Notes: generated by a model not told the origin, from the letters alone. DNA of 64,000 nt from Coleophoma eucalyptorum (GCA_026120035.1 JALRME010000006.1:1488001-1552000); one strand, 5' to 3'. Positions 1-12,715 are shown, numbered from the stretch's first letter. Numbers and translations are program-made.

Positions 1-964
1 AAACCCTCAGCAAAATGACGTCCTCGATGAGTCCAATTGTGCCATCCAACAAGATGACATCAAATCAACTTGTCTAATTATATTGCTCATGATTCTACAG
101 CGCAGAAAGTTTAGCAGGTTACCGTGACTGAACTTACGAATCGCATCCATTCCCTTTATATGGCATTTTACCGTGCACTGCCCTACATCTTTCCTACATC
201 AACCCTACATAACAGCAAAAATACGACGTTCCCGCAAGGAATCACTAAGGTCGTCTTATAATCATATACTGGGAGAAAATATCCCACATGGGCTCGAATT
301 GTGATGTATTCTACGTGTTTAGTCACTGTCTGGTGATGTATTCTTTTGCATTGGAGACCCTCGACGATTAGCTAATCCTAGTTGAAGGGAATAGTCTAGA
401 CGCTTTATCAAGCTGGCTTTATTTTCTCCGCGCTGGTTGTGCAATAGTCTGGGATACTTGGGATTACATTACTGTGGGGCCAGTTAGGGCGCCGGTGTTG
501 GTATGGAAGTGCCACCTGAAGCATCAGGGGACTACGGGCCCTACCTGGTAAACCATCTCCCCTCCCGCGGTCCCTCCTTAGAGGCCAGATGAAGCCGGGC
601 CTCAGAATATATGCTAGCCGGACAGAATTTCAACCTCAGGCATAGATCATGTATGACTAGATTAGTCATCGTCATCAAATTGCAGAGTTGTAGTGTTTCT
701 TTATGAAAGGCCTGCAGAAACATCAATCCGAACCAATAAGCAACCACCTTTCACCCTACCATTTGATATTTCTGATTACTGGGCCGAGGGGCAATATCAC
801 GTGCTTTTCACCCCGTCACTGTGGATGGAAGCGCATTTCTTGCCTTCGACGCGTATCATTATTGTCTTTGCTCCACCCATGTTTTTATCCCATTGCTTGC
901 CATCCTCATCCTAGTCTTGAAAGCAAGAATCGCTGATTTCATGCTATGAGCGCATACTTTCAGC
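1..964. other. Intergenic, no gene recognised
   Basis: No open frame here has recognisable protein character, and I see no tRNA or repeat. The last part is presumably the promoter of the gene starting at 965. Confidence 0.5.
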
Positions 965-2211
965 ATGGCCAAACGCAAAGCGTCAACCCACCAGGCACGA
1001 GCACAAAAGAGGCCTGCAAAGCAAACAGCCCCAAAAGAGTCGAGGACATGGAGTTTTGAAAAGTTCACAGGCCATACGGTCACAGAAGAGGTGCGCTACC
1101 ATACAGTCTCCATATATTCTCGATAATCTTCTCACAAAACTGTAGGACGGCTTGAGGTTGCAGGTCAAATGGAAAGGCCAACATAAGCCCTCGTTCGAGC
1201 CAATTGCGGTGTTAAGGTGCCTTTCATCCTTGACGCAATATCTTCTCCAAACCAACTGCTAATTTTTGCTCGTTTAGAGAGACAGCTAGCGATGATGTTG
1301 AAGAATACTTGCTGCAAATCGGCTATGATGATCCTGAAATCCGAGCTCTATTTGCTTCGATCGTTGAAGATAGAATCTTGAATGATACTCGTGACAAATC
1401 TTCTACGTATAGAGAGAATTGTTCTATTGGCCGTAATCCGGATGGCCCGTCTAAGAAGATAGAGCATTCTAGACAGATTAGCGTGGATGGGCACGACGTG
1501 ATTGAGAACACAGCTGAAGATATCAGTGACACTCTTGCTCCTTTAAGTACCAAAAACGACGAAGTTAATATCGAAAGCCAAATCATGATACCGCAAAGCA
1601 TACCGACTAGACCCGCATCAAATACTCCTTTTAAACAACGTAGAAAAGGAGCAAAAGCGGCTAAAAACACGCCTGGAGACGATGAAGGCGACAATAGGGT
1701 ACAAGAGACTGCAGATCACCAAGCTCCTACAGCTAGACCTATTGATATGCATATGCAAAATGCAGCTGAAATTCTCAACCAAATGAGTTCTTATAGGCCC
1801 TATGTTCTTAACCTCGTCGATAGGAAGTCGGACTTTAGCATCCGGAACACTGGTCCTGGCCAAAGCCGCCAACATACTCATGCGCTACAGATGAATGTCG
1901 ACACTCCTGTTGGTACTGGACATCCTTCGGGAAAGCTTAACGTTCCCAGCAATATTAATAAGACTACCGAAACTCACCAAATCTCCGAGCATCGGGAAAA
2001 TCCGCAACATTCTGGGTTAGGTCAAGGAGGAGCCTATAGCATCCAGCTGGCTGAATCTTCCAAAATCGGTAGTAACGCTACAGGCTTGGATAGTGAGGCA
2101 CTCGTTGTAACTTCGTCACCCGCTTCTTCTGGGTCTACAGGTTCCGCTTCTAGCAAGACAGCCCGGTGGGAACGTCCTAATACGTATAACATATCGCATA
2201 TAATTGACTAG
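965..2211 (+). CDS. Chromo-shadow-domain-like nuclear protein
   Basis: Exons 965-1090, 1146-1216 and 1278-2211 join in phase through two GT-AG introns (55 and 61 nt), giving about 376 residues. The first 25 residues are rich in Lys, Arg and Ala, like a nuclear localisation signal. Residues about 28-85 resemble a chromo-shadow domain: an EKFTGH start, then LQVKWKG, then an acidic helix ending in EEYLLQIG. Such domains dimerise and recruit partners to heterochromatin. The rest, from about residue 110, is Ser/Asn/Thr-rich, without predicted fold, and contains a basic patch (KQRRKGAKAAK). There is no second chromodomain, so it is not a standard HP1. Splicing is well supported because the short exons make sense only when joined. 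The domain call rests on motif pattern and is moderate; a degenerate chromodomain is the alternative. Confidence 0.6.
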
Positions 2212-3660
2212 TCGGTACATAAGGCGAATATGGGTTATATTGGATATGTAATTATGTGTTGATAATGGGGTGGTACTTGGTTAGGAAAGACTTAACACAT
2301 TTGGCATTGTAAAATTCCTTTTTTGTTGCGAGAGCTAATGACCAAATTCATTGGCGCTGTTTGGCTCGCTCTAGCATGAGTCAGCAGAATTGACAGACTG
2401 CAGAAATGAAACCTTTATTCATATACGGAAAACCATGAAAACAGAGAATTTAAGTTCAACCACGTAGTAATATTCCTATTTTTCTACGCAATATCAATTG
2501 AAAAAATATGTAACATCGCCTTGTTCGAATGCTTTTACTCTAATTCATACGCAACAACTATCTATTGACCTTGATAACTTACTCTATATCTTTTGTAATA
2601 GACCTAGGTACACTACAAGGCGATCCAATTTCATTTAAGTCACATTAGGGTGATAGAGTAATATAACTAGTCAATATGTAGGTTGAATACTTGTATACTT
2701 GGAGTCTTCCGTCCATAGAAGAATCTTTGGCACTACAGAAACATTGTCCGAGCTGATAGCAGGTGAGTTGAGAACTAGTTTACAACCTGCGCTAAATAAA
2801 TCAAGATAAAAGTTAGGTCAACGAATGAAGAGATACACAAGGAATTAGTGCCTCGTTATAGATGACAGAGGCTAAAAACAAAATCAATTTGGATATCCTA
2901 TCTTGTGAAAAACGAATGTTTTATTTGATTTGGGAAGTGAGTAGGATGATTAGATCCAAAAAGAACTTCGTTCGACCAGGTCATTATTGTACCCCAAGAG
3001 GTAATTGAAATAAATCACTTAGGATCAGATGAACTAAGTTCTTGTAATCTACCTAACAGGTTCGCGTATCACAGTTAGTCTGCTCATAAGTTTGTTAGTG
3101 CTTTACATGTTAAAGCAAGTATATGCCTTGCAGCGAGCCTTACAGTAAGGTAAGCATATGATTACGTGCACATCCGTCAAGTTTTTGCAAGGGAATAATC
3201 TGTATTCGCCGGGGGTGTAAGATCATTTCCCCTGTCAACAGTAAAAAGTCAACCTTAGTCAATAATAGATTGTACGAGCACCCTACCATCTGGGGGTCGT
3301 AAATGTACCTGTTTTCTGTCACTTGTTCTAGAAGTACAGTTGATTGAGATACCTATTTTTCTGACCTTTCTTCTTAAAACGCTTTTCGCGTTGAATCTGC
3401 TAATCTACCTCTTTTCATGTTAAGGTAACGTTTTAACCTCTACTTTGAGTGCATATACTTAATTGACAATGTGACTGATGCAAGTCATATGTGGAGGTGA
3501 CTCGCATCTACAAATTTGGAGTCAAGCATACAACCGAATGGTTAGGGATGCTTCTCCGATACCGATGCGATTAGGGAAAGCAAAGCGTATCGAACAGAGT
3601 TGTGTTTTTACAAAGGCAAAAAATACTGATGCATATTTAGATAACTTGATATGGAGGGGT
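2212..3660. other. AT-rich intergenic stretch
   Basis: About 1.4 kb of AT-rich sequence full of stops in all frames. No domain, repeat or RNA gene was recognised. It may hold the original 5' part of the dead propeller gene downstream, but too eroded to trace. Confidence 0.4.
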
Positions 3661-4320
3661 GCAGTAGTGAAAAGCCATGGCTCATCAAAGATCAGCTGCA
3701 GCTGTATGCCAGCTCGATCGAAGTAGCGCTCTCCTCCGACGATAAATGTTTCTTCATATGTCAGGAGGGTGGAAATAACATAACTGCCTTCCGTTTCGTG
3801 GTTGAAGTTTTTCATATGCACATACTTTAGCTACATAACTATTGGTATTGCAGTCGTTGGCACAGCATTGTCTATCGATGGAAGCAAATTATACACAACT
3901 AGTGAGCTCATGGACCGTAATACAACTCAAGATACAATGATTGTTCTCGACGTTGTAGAACTAAAAGCCAAGCCATCTGAGGCTCTTCTCATCAGCGTCG
4001 ATACAGGCTGCAACCCAATCAGAATCGCAGTCTCGCCAAATGGCAAGGAAGTTTGGGTAACTGCACGAGAAAGCAACATGCTTCTCGCGTACGACGTTAC
4101 AAAATTGAATTTGAGCCCCCTAGATGCGCTGCTTGTAAAGGTGGAATGTAAATTGGGACATCTCCTGTGGGCCTCGCCTTGGTCAAGTTGTGTCGGTATG
4201 TCATAGCGGTAGACTCTAACAGATTCAACTACAGCAATATCACGGCCTTGCAGTCTAGATGTTGAAGCAGCTCTAAATGCTAGCAATAGTTCTCACGAAT
4301 AGCGACTGGTTCATTCCCAC
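3661..4320 (+). pseudogene. Decayed YVTN/lactonase-type beta-propeller gene
   Basis: Pieces of one fungal YVTN/lactonase-like propeller protein appear in order but in different frames. Frame 1 (about 3661-3830) holds SSIEVALSSDDKCFFI followed by NNITAF. Frame 2 (about 3854-4150) holds LSIDGSKLYTTSE, IAVSPNGKEVWVTAR and LLAYDVTKLN, which are successive propeller strands. Frame 3 (about 4155-4255) holds GTSPVGLALVK and VIAVDSNRFNYSNITAL. A fourth stretch encodes LDVEAALNASNSS followed by a stop. The 3853/3854 boundary could be an intron, but no donor in the right phase exists, and the shift near 4150 has no splice signals. Intact relatives are secreted proteins of about 400 residues; both ends are missing. 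I am confident it is dead and of this family; the function of the ancestor is unknown. Confidence 0.75.
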
Positions 4321-4660
4321 TTGAAGTTGTGGTGAGTCTCGACGGGAGCTTGTTTCGGACCATAGTAGGAAGGCCGTTGCAGCGGTTAATATTGCCCAAT
4401 TTGCCTTGTACTAGGTGGATGGAGTGATTTATACGAACAAATACTCTAATAATGATATTCTAACATATACCTTTCCTTTCGATAAATACTTCAAAAGAAA
4501 GCAAAGTTTCCTTGGAAATGATCATTAAATGATAAGGAAAACAATTGCCTTTCTTGTACATACAATATTGCGTAGGCTGAAGCCCAGTACGAGATTACAA
4601 CGTAGCGATCCCCGCAAGTTTTAGGCTTTAGATCCTGTAACTCTCGTCTATCTTAATCTT

Positions 4661-4958
4661 CAATCTATAGGAGATGCAATCTATAGGAGATGCAATCTAT
4701 AGGAGATGCAATCTATAGGAGATGCAATCTATAGGAGATGCAATCTATAGGAGATGCAATCNNNNNNNNNNNNNNNNNNNNNNNNNNNNNNNNNNNNNNN
4801 NNNNNNNNNNNNNNNNNNNNNNNNNNNNNNNNNNNNNNNNNNNNNNNNNNNNNNNNNNGCAATCTATAGGAGATGCAATCTATAGGAGATGCAATCTATA
4901 GGAGATGCAATCTATAGGAGATGCAATCTATAGGAGATGCAATCTATAGGAGATGCAA
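4661..4958. repeat. 16-bp minisatellite interrupted by an assembly gap
   Basis: The unit aatctataggagatgc repeats head to tail without visible variation, about 6.3 copies before and 6.2 copies after a run of N at 4762-4858. The array begins one base past the stop codon of the minus-strand cyclase gene, so it lies in that gene's 3' untranslated or terminator region. Each unit contains the palindrome CTATAG. True copy number is unknown because the gap is in the array. Confidence 0.95.
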
Positions 4959-4959
4959 G

Positions 4960-6032
4960 CTAAAATATAGCCGTGGCATTCAAAAAGCTAGCAACGCCAC
5001 CATACGTTCGAAACGGCGCACTTGTGAAAAAGAAGGTGTACCTATTGTTCCTCTTCGCCAGCTCGCTGACTCGCTCCAAATCCACCATCTCACCAATTGG
5101 CATTCCCCACAATGCGAGTAAATACCCATGTAACATGTAGGTCTCGGCAGTTGGCCAGCTTTCGAAGGTCGGGGAATCGCCTGCCACGGCTGAAAAATAG
5201 CAATCATGCAACCAGTCAATCATCTTTTCTTCTTGCTTTACTCCCACAGAACTCCAGTCTTCTCGTAATGCCAAAGCCTTATTTTCATCGGGTGTGCGGT
5301 TGGTGTAGTCTTCCACCCAACCAGACCGGATAAATAGAATGTCTCCAACTTTTATGTCGCCACCTTGGCTAGCAGGCTGAATATTAATACCTTGGTACTT
5401 TCCACAAGCTTCAAGTTCGTCAAATGAGATTGAGTATGAAGCCGACGTGTCATATTTCAGTCCCTTACTTTCTGCATAGCTTCGATAATCGAGTAGTACT
5501 CCCCGCCCAGTAAACCCGTTTTCTCGCCAGAAGTGAATGCTACATTTTTCATTTGGACTTGGACCGGTGAAGTCAGTTGCCTTTGTTCTATTGTAAAATG
5601 TAGCGGTTGGTATATGGGCTCCATGACGAAAGCCATCCCATTGCGTTCCAGACTGAGTGTTCATAGTATAGATGTCATCATAGGCTACCCCTTCAAATAT
5701 TGCCTTGATTTCTTGTTTGAATACTTGCCGACCGCCTGCTGGGACAGCCGGCATATTCGTGGGTAGATCCAAAGGTGCAGTTTCTCCCGTTTGGATTTCG
5801 GCGCTTGCAGCCTTAACGCGAGCTGGGGTAAGGAGGTTGAGACGCCCGCAATAATCATCCTTCATAAAACATTAGTAACAGACTTTGGGGATTTATATTC
5901 ATGTACCTTTCCCCAAACCCAGGCTGCATCCTCAGGTGCATCGGGTAGCTTTGGAAGGTCTTTTCTCGGCGGAAACAACTCGTTCTCGGGATCCCATGGA
6001 ATCGAATTTACATCTTGAGATTTGTTTGGCAT
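4960..6032 (-). CDS. Putative cyclase / kynurenine-formamidase-like hydrolase (PF04199 type)
   Basis: Exon 1 (5907-6032, 42 codons from ATG) and exon 2 (4960-5859) join in phase over a 47-nt GT-AG intron, giving 341 residues, normal for fungal members. The N-terminus (PWDPENELFPPRKDLP) is typical of the fungal subgroup. The metal-site region reads SGTQWDGFRHGAH near residue 115, where bacterial enzymes have HxGTHxDxxxH; the Asp and last His are kept while the first His positions are Ser and Gln, as I recall for many fungal relatives. Other family landmarks are GDILFIRSGW and the C-terminal RTYGGVASFLNA. The family hydrolyses amides or lactones using a metal; the substrate here is unknown. The stop codon abuts a minisatellite. 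No signal peptide is evident, so it is probably cytosolic. Confidence 0.85.
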
Positions 6033-8396
6033 GATGTGTTTGTTATTTGTTTAAGACTTTTAAAATTCTCGACGGCTTGGTCAAGGTCGACGAGACAGCT
6101 TGGAATACGAGAATGGCAGCCTTGTCGGTGCAGGTCAAGCTGAGAAGAATAGACGAGAATTTCTCGGTGAACTTCTAATAACGTCCTGGGACAGGTATAT
6201 ATGCACATAAATACACGAAAATTATTAAAGCTGACGCGATACCCTATTGGGTAACCTTTGGGGGGTTGTGGTAATATATGTCGACTGCAGCACGCTATCC
6301 TCTTCGTGGCATATTTTGCGGCATGCGATATCACTCCACTGCATGATCATGCAGAAATTATCCTGGTCAGCTGCAGTTCCTACGAGCTCAATTCGCATCG
6401 GAACTTTCGGCTTGTTCCCTTTGACAAGTATCTTACTGTAGTTTTTTGATATTTGGTCGATCTTGTGGATCAAACAATTAGAAAATTAGAAATACTGCGG
6501 TTCGTGGTACCAATCCAACATTAACCAGGAAGATTCTGGGATAATGCTTCTGTGGCATTTATAACAGTACTAGTATTAGGATCTATTAAGATCTGCCATA
6601 TCTTCTCGTTATTTATAGTTGACTTTTCATTTATGACTGTTCTCGAACTAAACCACTACGGCTGATACAATCTCCACCCCGCTTATAGTAGATGAACGAG
6701 TTTTATGCAAGGAAGTATTACTAACGCAATTATACTCATGTTTGTTAAATCCGTAACTGGAAGGGTGAGTGAAGTACCTATTGGCGGGGCAAAAAAATAT
6801 CATTATCACGTGCTCTTACTCTTCTTTACAAGTTCAGGGTTCACCATAGTTTAATAATTGGTTGCCAGAAGAGCGAAGAAAGTTTTATTAAGGCAAGACT
6901 TTTTAATTGCGGGAAGTCCTCTGTTACCACGCTGGTAACTAAAGAGTCCAGCAATGTGATCTCGAGCGGCCAACATGTGGATAGTGCATCGGGCTGGCTA
7001 TCGTCATGTTCTTGTGTGATTCTGAAGTTGCTCTAGCATAACTTGAATTTTCATGACATCAGAAATTCCCCAACCAGTGGTTAGCCACTAAATTTCGAAT
7101 AAAGCAAAAGAGGTGAAGGCACTGACAGGTATCTCATCTGCAGAATTAGGTGAGCCTGGATAGGATGCAGAATGAGCGATAGATAACAAGGTTTGCCATC
7201 AGAAGGTCCTTGAAGAGGTGAGTGTAGTATACATAGCTGTACTAAAATTGGAGGACCAGAATATTTAAGCTATGCATATTTAAGCTTACATAGCTTGGCT
7301 CATGCAATAATAATTGGGTAAATGCACTCGGTACACGTGGTCAGGCCAGATATCTTATCTGGGGAGTGTAATCTAATCTACATCTACATGTAGTAGGTTA
7401 CATGTGCTGTAGCTATCAGTATTGACTTCGAGTTGTACCAGAAACTGGTAGGTGGTAACTTAGCCTTATCATTCCCTCTTTATCAGCCCGTTTCCACACC
7501 GCGAGCAATGTTTGCTAGATCTCATCCTTAGTAGTATCGGCATCAAAACTTAGCGTGTATTAATTAGCACCACCAATTCTCAATCGTTGTCAGTTGATTT
7601 TCCCATTGGGTATAATGTTTATAGGATTTACCCCAGAGGCTTGATTCAATGCTAGGGACGGGGATTTGACTTAAAAGACATAGAATAATCCAAATAAAAG
7701 GTTGGAGAATGCTTCGATCTTCAAAGCCTCAACTATCTCAGTCCACCAGAGAATACTTCCGTTTTGAGTCATCAAAACCAAATTCGATCGAACTCATCCA
7801 CAGAACGTGTGATTAATTTAACAAGCTTTCTCATAAGTGCAAATATTAGAGAGAACCCTTCATACTGTTTAGTATATTCTCATAGAGATTTGGGAATCAT
7901 TCATATCCCCATAAAAGAATTAACCTAGAGATTGAATTGTACAAAATCAATTTATTATCATCGCAAACATTTGAAATATTTTTCTCTCTTATCCTTGACA
8001 GAGCGTATGGTTTAGAGCTCCAAGCAGTTAGTACTTAGATCGAACTTGATGTCGTCATTTTGACTGATATGACGCCAATGAAGAGAAATTACCAACTGCA
8101 GGGCTAAGCATTAAGCAGCTGCCCAGTTTTTAAGCGACGAGTAAATCAGATGCATATTGATGTTCTTTGTAGCATTAGATAGTACAAATTAATCCCTACT
8201 TTTCTCGTATCTTTAATTTGAAATAAATTCAAACTTGTGAGAATATATGTTAGACTTGCCTTAGCGTCAATATTTCAATGCTTTCATTCAAGGATTCAAT
8301 GATGTCGATACTGAATTTAGGCATGGGTTTTGATTGTATATTATATTGCTCCAGTCACTTTGCGACATCAGCGAGGCAACACTCCTACAACTCACA
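6033..8396. other. Long AT-rich intergenic region
   Basis: About 2.4 kb with no recognisable coding sequence, RNA gene or repeat array on either strand. Short open frames near 6.0-6.5 kb have no family character. Confidence 0.45.
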
Positions 8397-10223
8397 ATGA
8401 CTCTTCTTTCCTTAACATTTTTATCGGCAGTATCTTCATTACTGCATTTTGCGGATGGACAGCTTATTGGTTCTGTGGGTCCAACCACTCCATTGGCTGC
8501 AAAAACATATGAGTGCAACGTTCTCAATTATGGAGCAGTAGCAAATAATGCTACTGATTTATCTCCTGCCATTTCTTCAGCATTCCAAGACTGCGTGTTA
8601 CGTCACCCAGGGAGCCGTCTTATCGTTCCTGCGGGAAATTACTTGCTCAATCAATCGGTTGTGCTGTCAAATGGAACAAATTGGGCATTTCAGTAAGTCG
8701 TCGACTGTTTGCGAGTACTTTATCTTTCTAATCTTCTTCTTCTGTAGGTTAGATGGACTTATTACAGCTTCTTATGGGGGTAATTGGACAGTTGACAGAG
8801 GTTTGATACTCCAAGGATTTGCCGGGGTTAACCCATTGAATGCAACAATTAACGGAGAAGGCGATAAAGAGTTCTTACTCGATATTCTTGTCATTGTCAA
8901 TGGTTTCTATTCTATCCGACCTCAAATCAATCTTCATTCTGACAAGTAACATAGCTGTTGACTTCGAATTCTACTCTGAGAACGGACGCGGTGCGGTTCA
9001 AGGCCAAGGCTATCTCTATCGTATCTCTGCCAAGTACTTTGCACCTTATCGTTCTCATTAACTAAGTAACACACTGATCACTAGGATGGGTAGTACTCAG
9101 CGCCCTAGACTGGTTCGATTGATATCACCAATCAATGCTTCCGTTCACGACCTTCTCTTGATTGACAGCCCAAAATTTCACTTTGTATTTGACTTCGGCA
9201 TAAATATTGAAGTTTACCATCTTACCATACGAGGTGCTAACCTTGGAAGCTACGATGGTATTGACGCCGTAGGGACCAATTACTGGATTCACGATAATGA
9301 GGTATGCCTCGACATAAGTGAGAAAATGATTGTACCAATATGCGTGCTGACACGGAAAGGTTACGAATCGGGATGAGTGCATGTCTGTCAAAAGTCCATC
9401 TAACCATGCCTTAGTCTCCAACTTGGTATGTAATCAAGCTGGTTCTGGCGTATCAATCGGAAGTCTGAATGTTTCAGCATCAATTGCTAATATTGTAAGT
9501 GGCTAGGCAAGCTGCAAGGACATGAAGGTATACTAAATTGTTGAAGCACGCAACAAACATTTCCATTATCGCCGGCAATAATATCGCCTTCATCAAGACT
9601 TATCCAGGAGGCTCAGGATATATAACAAATATTACCTTTGAGAATTTCCGCTCCAAGGGCAGCCTCTACGGTAACGATATTGATCAGTACTGGCAAAACA
9701 CCCTTACGCCAGACACTGGCAGTGTGGCACTCTCCAATATTCTCTTCCGGAATTTTAGTGGATCAGTAGCGGATGGTGCAAAACGGCCGCCACTATATCT
9801 TCTCGCCAATGACCTTACCTTCGCTCGCAATGTTAGCGTAGCCAATTTCTCATTGTGGACTGAGACAGGTACTTATGTGGTTAACAAAATCAGCAATATT
9901 TTTACAACTCCCAATTCTGACAATGACCCGAACAATGGTATCGAGGTCCTCGATGTGGGTGTGACACCCGTGGCATATACAAGTACTATCACTGTGGCGA
10001 CCAGTCCTACAGGATGGGTATCGCCTACGTTCCCAGCATGGGCTGTGACCTCGACAGGATATGGAAGTAAGTAATAACGATGCCTCACACATTGAGATGA
10101 AATTTCATGTATGATAAGTAGCTAATTCCACTCATAGCTGCCGTACCTATTCCTGTCTATACCCCAGCACCACTCTGGAAACCACATGGAGACTATGATA
10201 AGCATTACTGGGGAAGTTTTTGA
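8397..10223 (+). CDS. Secreted GH28 rhamnogalacturonase-type pectinase
   Basis: Seven exons (8397-8692, 8748-8902, 8955-9033, 9085-9301, 9360-9494, 9547-10066, 10138-10223) join in phase over GT-AG introns of 51-71 nt and give 495 residues. A signal peptide (MTLLSLTFLSAVSSLLHFADG) is followed by ECNVLNYGAVANNATD, the classic start of the parallel beta-helix. GH28 landmarks are the G-x-D segment YDGIDAVGTNYWIHDNE, NRDECMSVKSP (Asp-Glu instead of Asp-Asp), NQAGSGVSIGSL in place of the Gly-His-Gly of polygalacturonases, and FIKTYPGGSG at the R-x-K position. These replacements are what rhamnogalacturonan-specific members show. It likely cuts the rhamnogalacturonan backbone of plant pectin outside the cell. 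Many N-glycosylation sequons are visible. Family certain, exact bond specificity inferred. Confidence 0.92.
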
Positions 10224-10864
10224 TCATGGGAAATAGATTACCAATTAGGATGCTACGCACCTAATACAGAGATAAACCAAAGAAGATCTTTGAGACATTT
10301 GGCTTATCGTTGTCGAGTTCTCAGTGTACTACATCGATGCCGGGCAACAATATCTAAACAATATCAAAGCGAAACTAGGCAAAAGCACTAATAACCGATT
10401 TTATCTATGATACTTAAACTCTGATACTGTTGGCTAGCAACAACAATCTATTTTCCAACCTGCTTTGTCTGCACAAGTAATACTAAGCACAAAGCCAGAC
10501 TACATAATTGAGATTCCATGAATTCCTTCCAAACTGAAAACAGATTCTTATTAGTCGATGCTGTAACTTATATGTAACATATCTTGAAATCCAATACAGC
10601 TTTCCAAAAAACATGGAATATCCTTCCAACTTAGTTAGCCCTTTCCGATATCATTGCTCTGGCACTGTTTTTGGTAGGACCTTTTTATATAATTCTTTTG
10701 TGCAGTTACGCCCTGCAATAATTCAACGCGACTGCTACCCATATGAGTAATCACTAACACGATTAATTCCCAAAGCACAATATATACGAATGTTCATAAC
10801 TTGTCATATTCTTATATTATCAAGTTCCGTACTTTTCCAGTCCCACTTTTTTCAAACTCAAGAA
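10224..10864. other. Intergenic
   Basis: About 640 bases, AT-rich, no gene recognised. It holds the GH28 gene terminator and whatever remains of the promoter of the dead DUF6594 gene. Confidence 0.4.
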
Positions 10865-12215
10865 ATGACGCTGTCAGTACAAAATCCAATATGTGTGGAG
10901 CCGAAAACCCCAAGCTCAACATCAGGCTCGACTTCCACTGCAACTGAGGTAAATTGGCCTGCGACAGGAGTCCACTGTGACCGTTGCAAAAACTTTACCA
11001 AGACAAGGTGGGATGGCCAGCCACACCCTGATATTTATCCTGTGCAGCCTTTGCGTGGCTGGCCCCAAATAGTTAGATTAATTGCAGACAATCCCGACTT
11101 CGAAGCTTTCCCAACCTTCAGAGATCTCAACATAAACAAGAATGGGACGACTATCGCAATGGCCAGTTTTCTCGAGCAGAAGAATATGGTCAGAGGGTAG
11201 ATGTTGTTACGACGGTATGTGACGATATTGATAATATGGAAAAGCAAGAAGCCGCACGAAATCAGAGGGAATTGATGAAAAGAATACGGATAGTTTTGAA
11301 AGAATATAGTATGTTATTGAATCCCCTGCCTCGTAGTCCTTAGCCTGCAATTGCTAATCTTATTTTAGTTCGTAGATGATACCCTTCTCCTGTATTCGCA
11401 GATCATGGCCTTACCGGAAGCCGACCCTTTTAATCTCAGAAGCCTTCGGAAGTGGTTGTGCAATTCTGGACTTGAGAATATTCCTATTAGAGGCCCTGGT
11501 TCAAGATTTTGGGGGCAGTACAACCAACGTAATCCAGCAAATAATTCTATTAAACGACAAACATTGGACATCTTGTGCAGTTTGTTCTGGGCTAAAAAAA
11601 CCCGAGAAAAGCAACTTGGATCTCATCGTCCCTCGAAAGGACCATAAGGCCGACAGCCTCGCCCTCTGGGTAGCTAATGAATTCATGCCTTTCTGGCACA
11701 ATGTAAAGTACTATCGGTTTTAATCTCCCAAAACTGAGAAAGACAGTCTTCCACGGACAGAGCAGCCACCGGAAATACAGAAAGACATGACTCCAGAAGA
11801 AATTAAACAGAATGCTCAAGAGGTTGAACCGACTCTAAACACTTACAGCGAAGGCCGCATACTCCGCTTCACATCCTATGTGACGACCATTGTAGCTTGT
11901 CTTCTTCCTACTGTCGCCATCGCGGCACTTACTCAAGCGCATGTGATAGGTGAAATACTTGGCTTAATCGCCGTCTTCACGGCTATACTTGCAATTGGGC
12001 TAATGTTTCTTACCGATGGAATTATATCAAGGGTTGATATATTCACTGCTACTGCTGTGTAAGTTATCCTCTATCGAATGGAGATCTACGGCGGGAAATA
12101 TATACTTACACAACTGAATAGGTTTTCGGATGTTATGGTAGTCTTTGTTCAGAATCAGAACATGTCACCTGGTACATCATACATATCGTTAAGCAAGAAC
12201 AGAACGAACGACTAG
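10865..12215 (+). pseudogene. Decayed DUF6594 membrane protein gene
   Basis: Family landmarks occur in order: RGWPQIVRLIADNPDFEAF then FRDLN; after a frame change KQEWDDYRNGQF and a coiled-coil-like segment; across an intron NDTLLLYSQIMALP and LRSLRKWL; after another frame change LALWVANEFMPFW; then YSEGRILRFTSYVTTIVACL, the first of the C-terminal membrane helices; and, across a last intron, FSDVMVVFVQNQ. Lesions: a frameshift with apparent loss of about 18 residues at about 11131, a frameshift at a run of five G near 11510, and an in-frame TAA at 11721-11723. Introns (about 11309-11375 and 12060-12121) still have usable signals, so decay is fairly recent. These proteins are membrane-anchored, common in Pezizomycotina and of unknown function. 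Confidence 0.85.
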
Positions 12216-12715
12216 TTTCTCATTCAAGTTCGTTTCAAAATCAATTGACCCTTTATCCCTCCGGTCAGTAAGGCTAGATGGGCCATTATGAATCATGAAT
12301 TATGAATTTACATGGATTTTCTTTACTTCAGTACTGTCAATGTATCTTATGGCATAATATGTGTACACAAGTCAGCATATTTTAAGACTTTGGAAATATA
12401 GAACAGCTTACAAGAGGATGAAGGAGTGTAATCTTTTCATGTGGTGTGCCAAGGCAGACCTCGGAGTTCGTGATCGAACGAGATAAGCAAAATAGTCAAG
12501 CCTGATTATTCAGGCCACAATAATCCCACTTTGACCAGGTTGCGCCATCAAGACTAGCATGTCAGTCTGTATCTTCTTCATTGTGACTTCAGTTAAGTTG
12601 CAGTTACAGTCTCCTCTATATATATTATCATAATTATATATTTAGCGAATTGCCTAGAGTCTTTATATTTGCTTTCTCGTAAGTATTGATTTAGAGTCTG
12701 GAGGAATACTGGTCG
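12216..12715. other. Intergenic
   Basis: About 500 bases with no gene. It presumably carries the promoter of the serine hydrolase gene starting at 12716. Confidence 0.4.
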
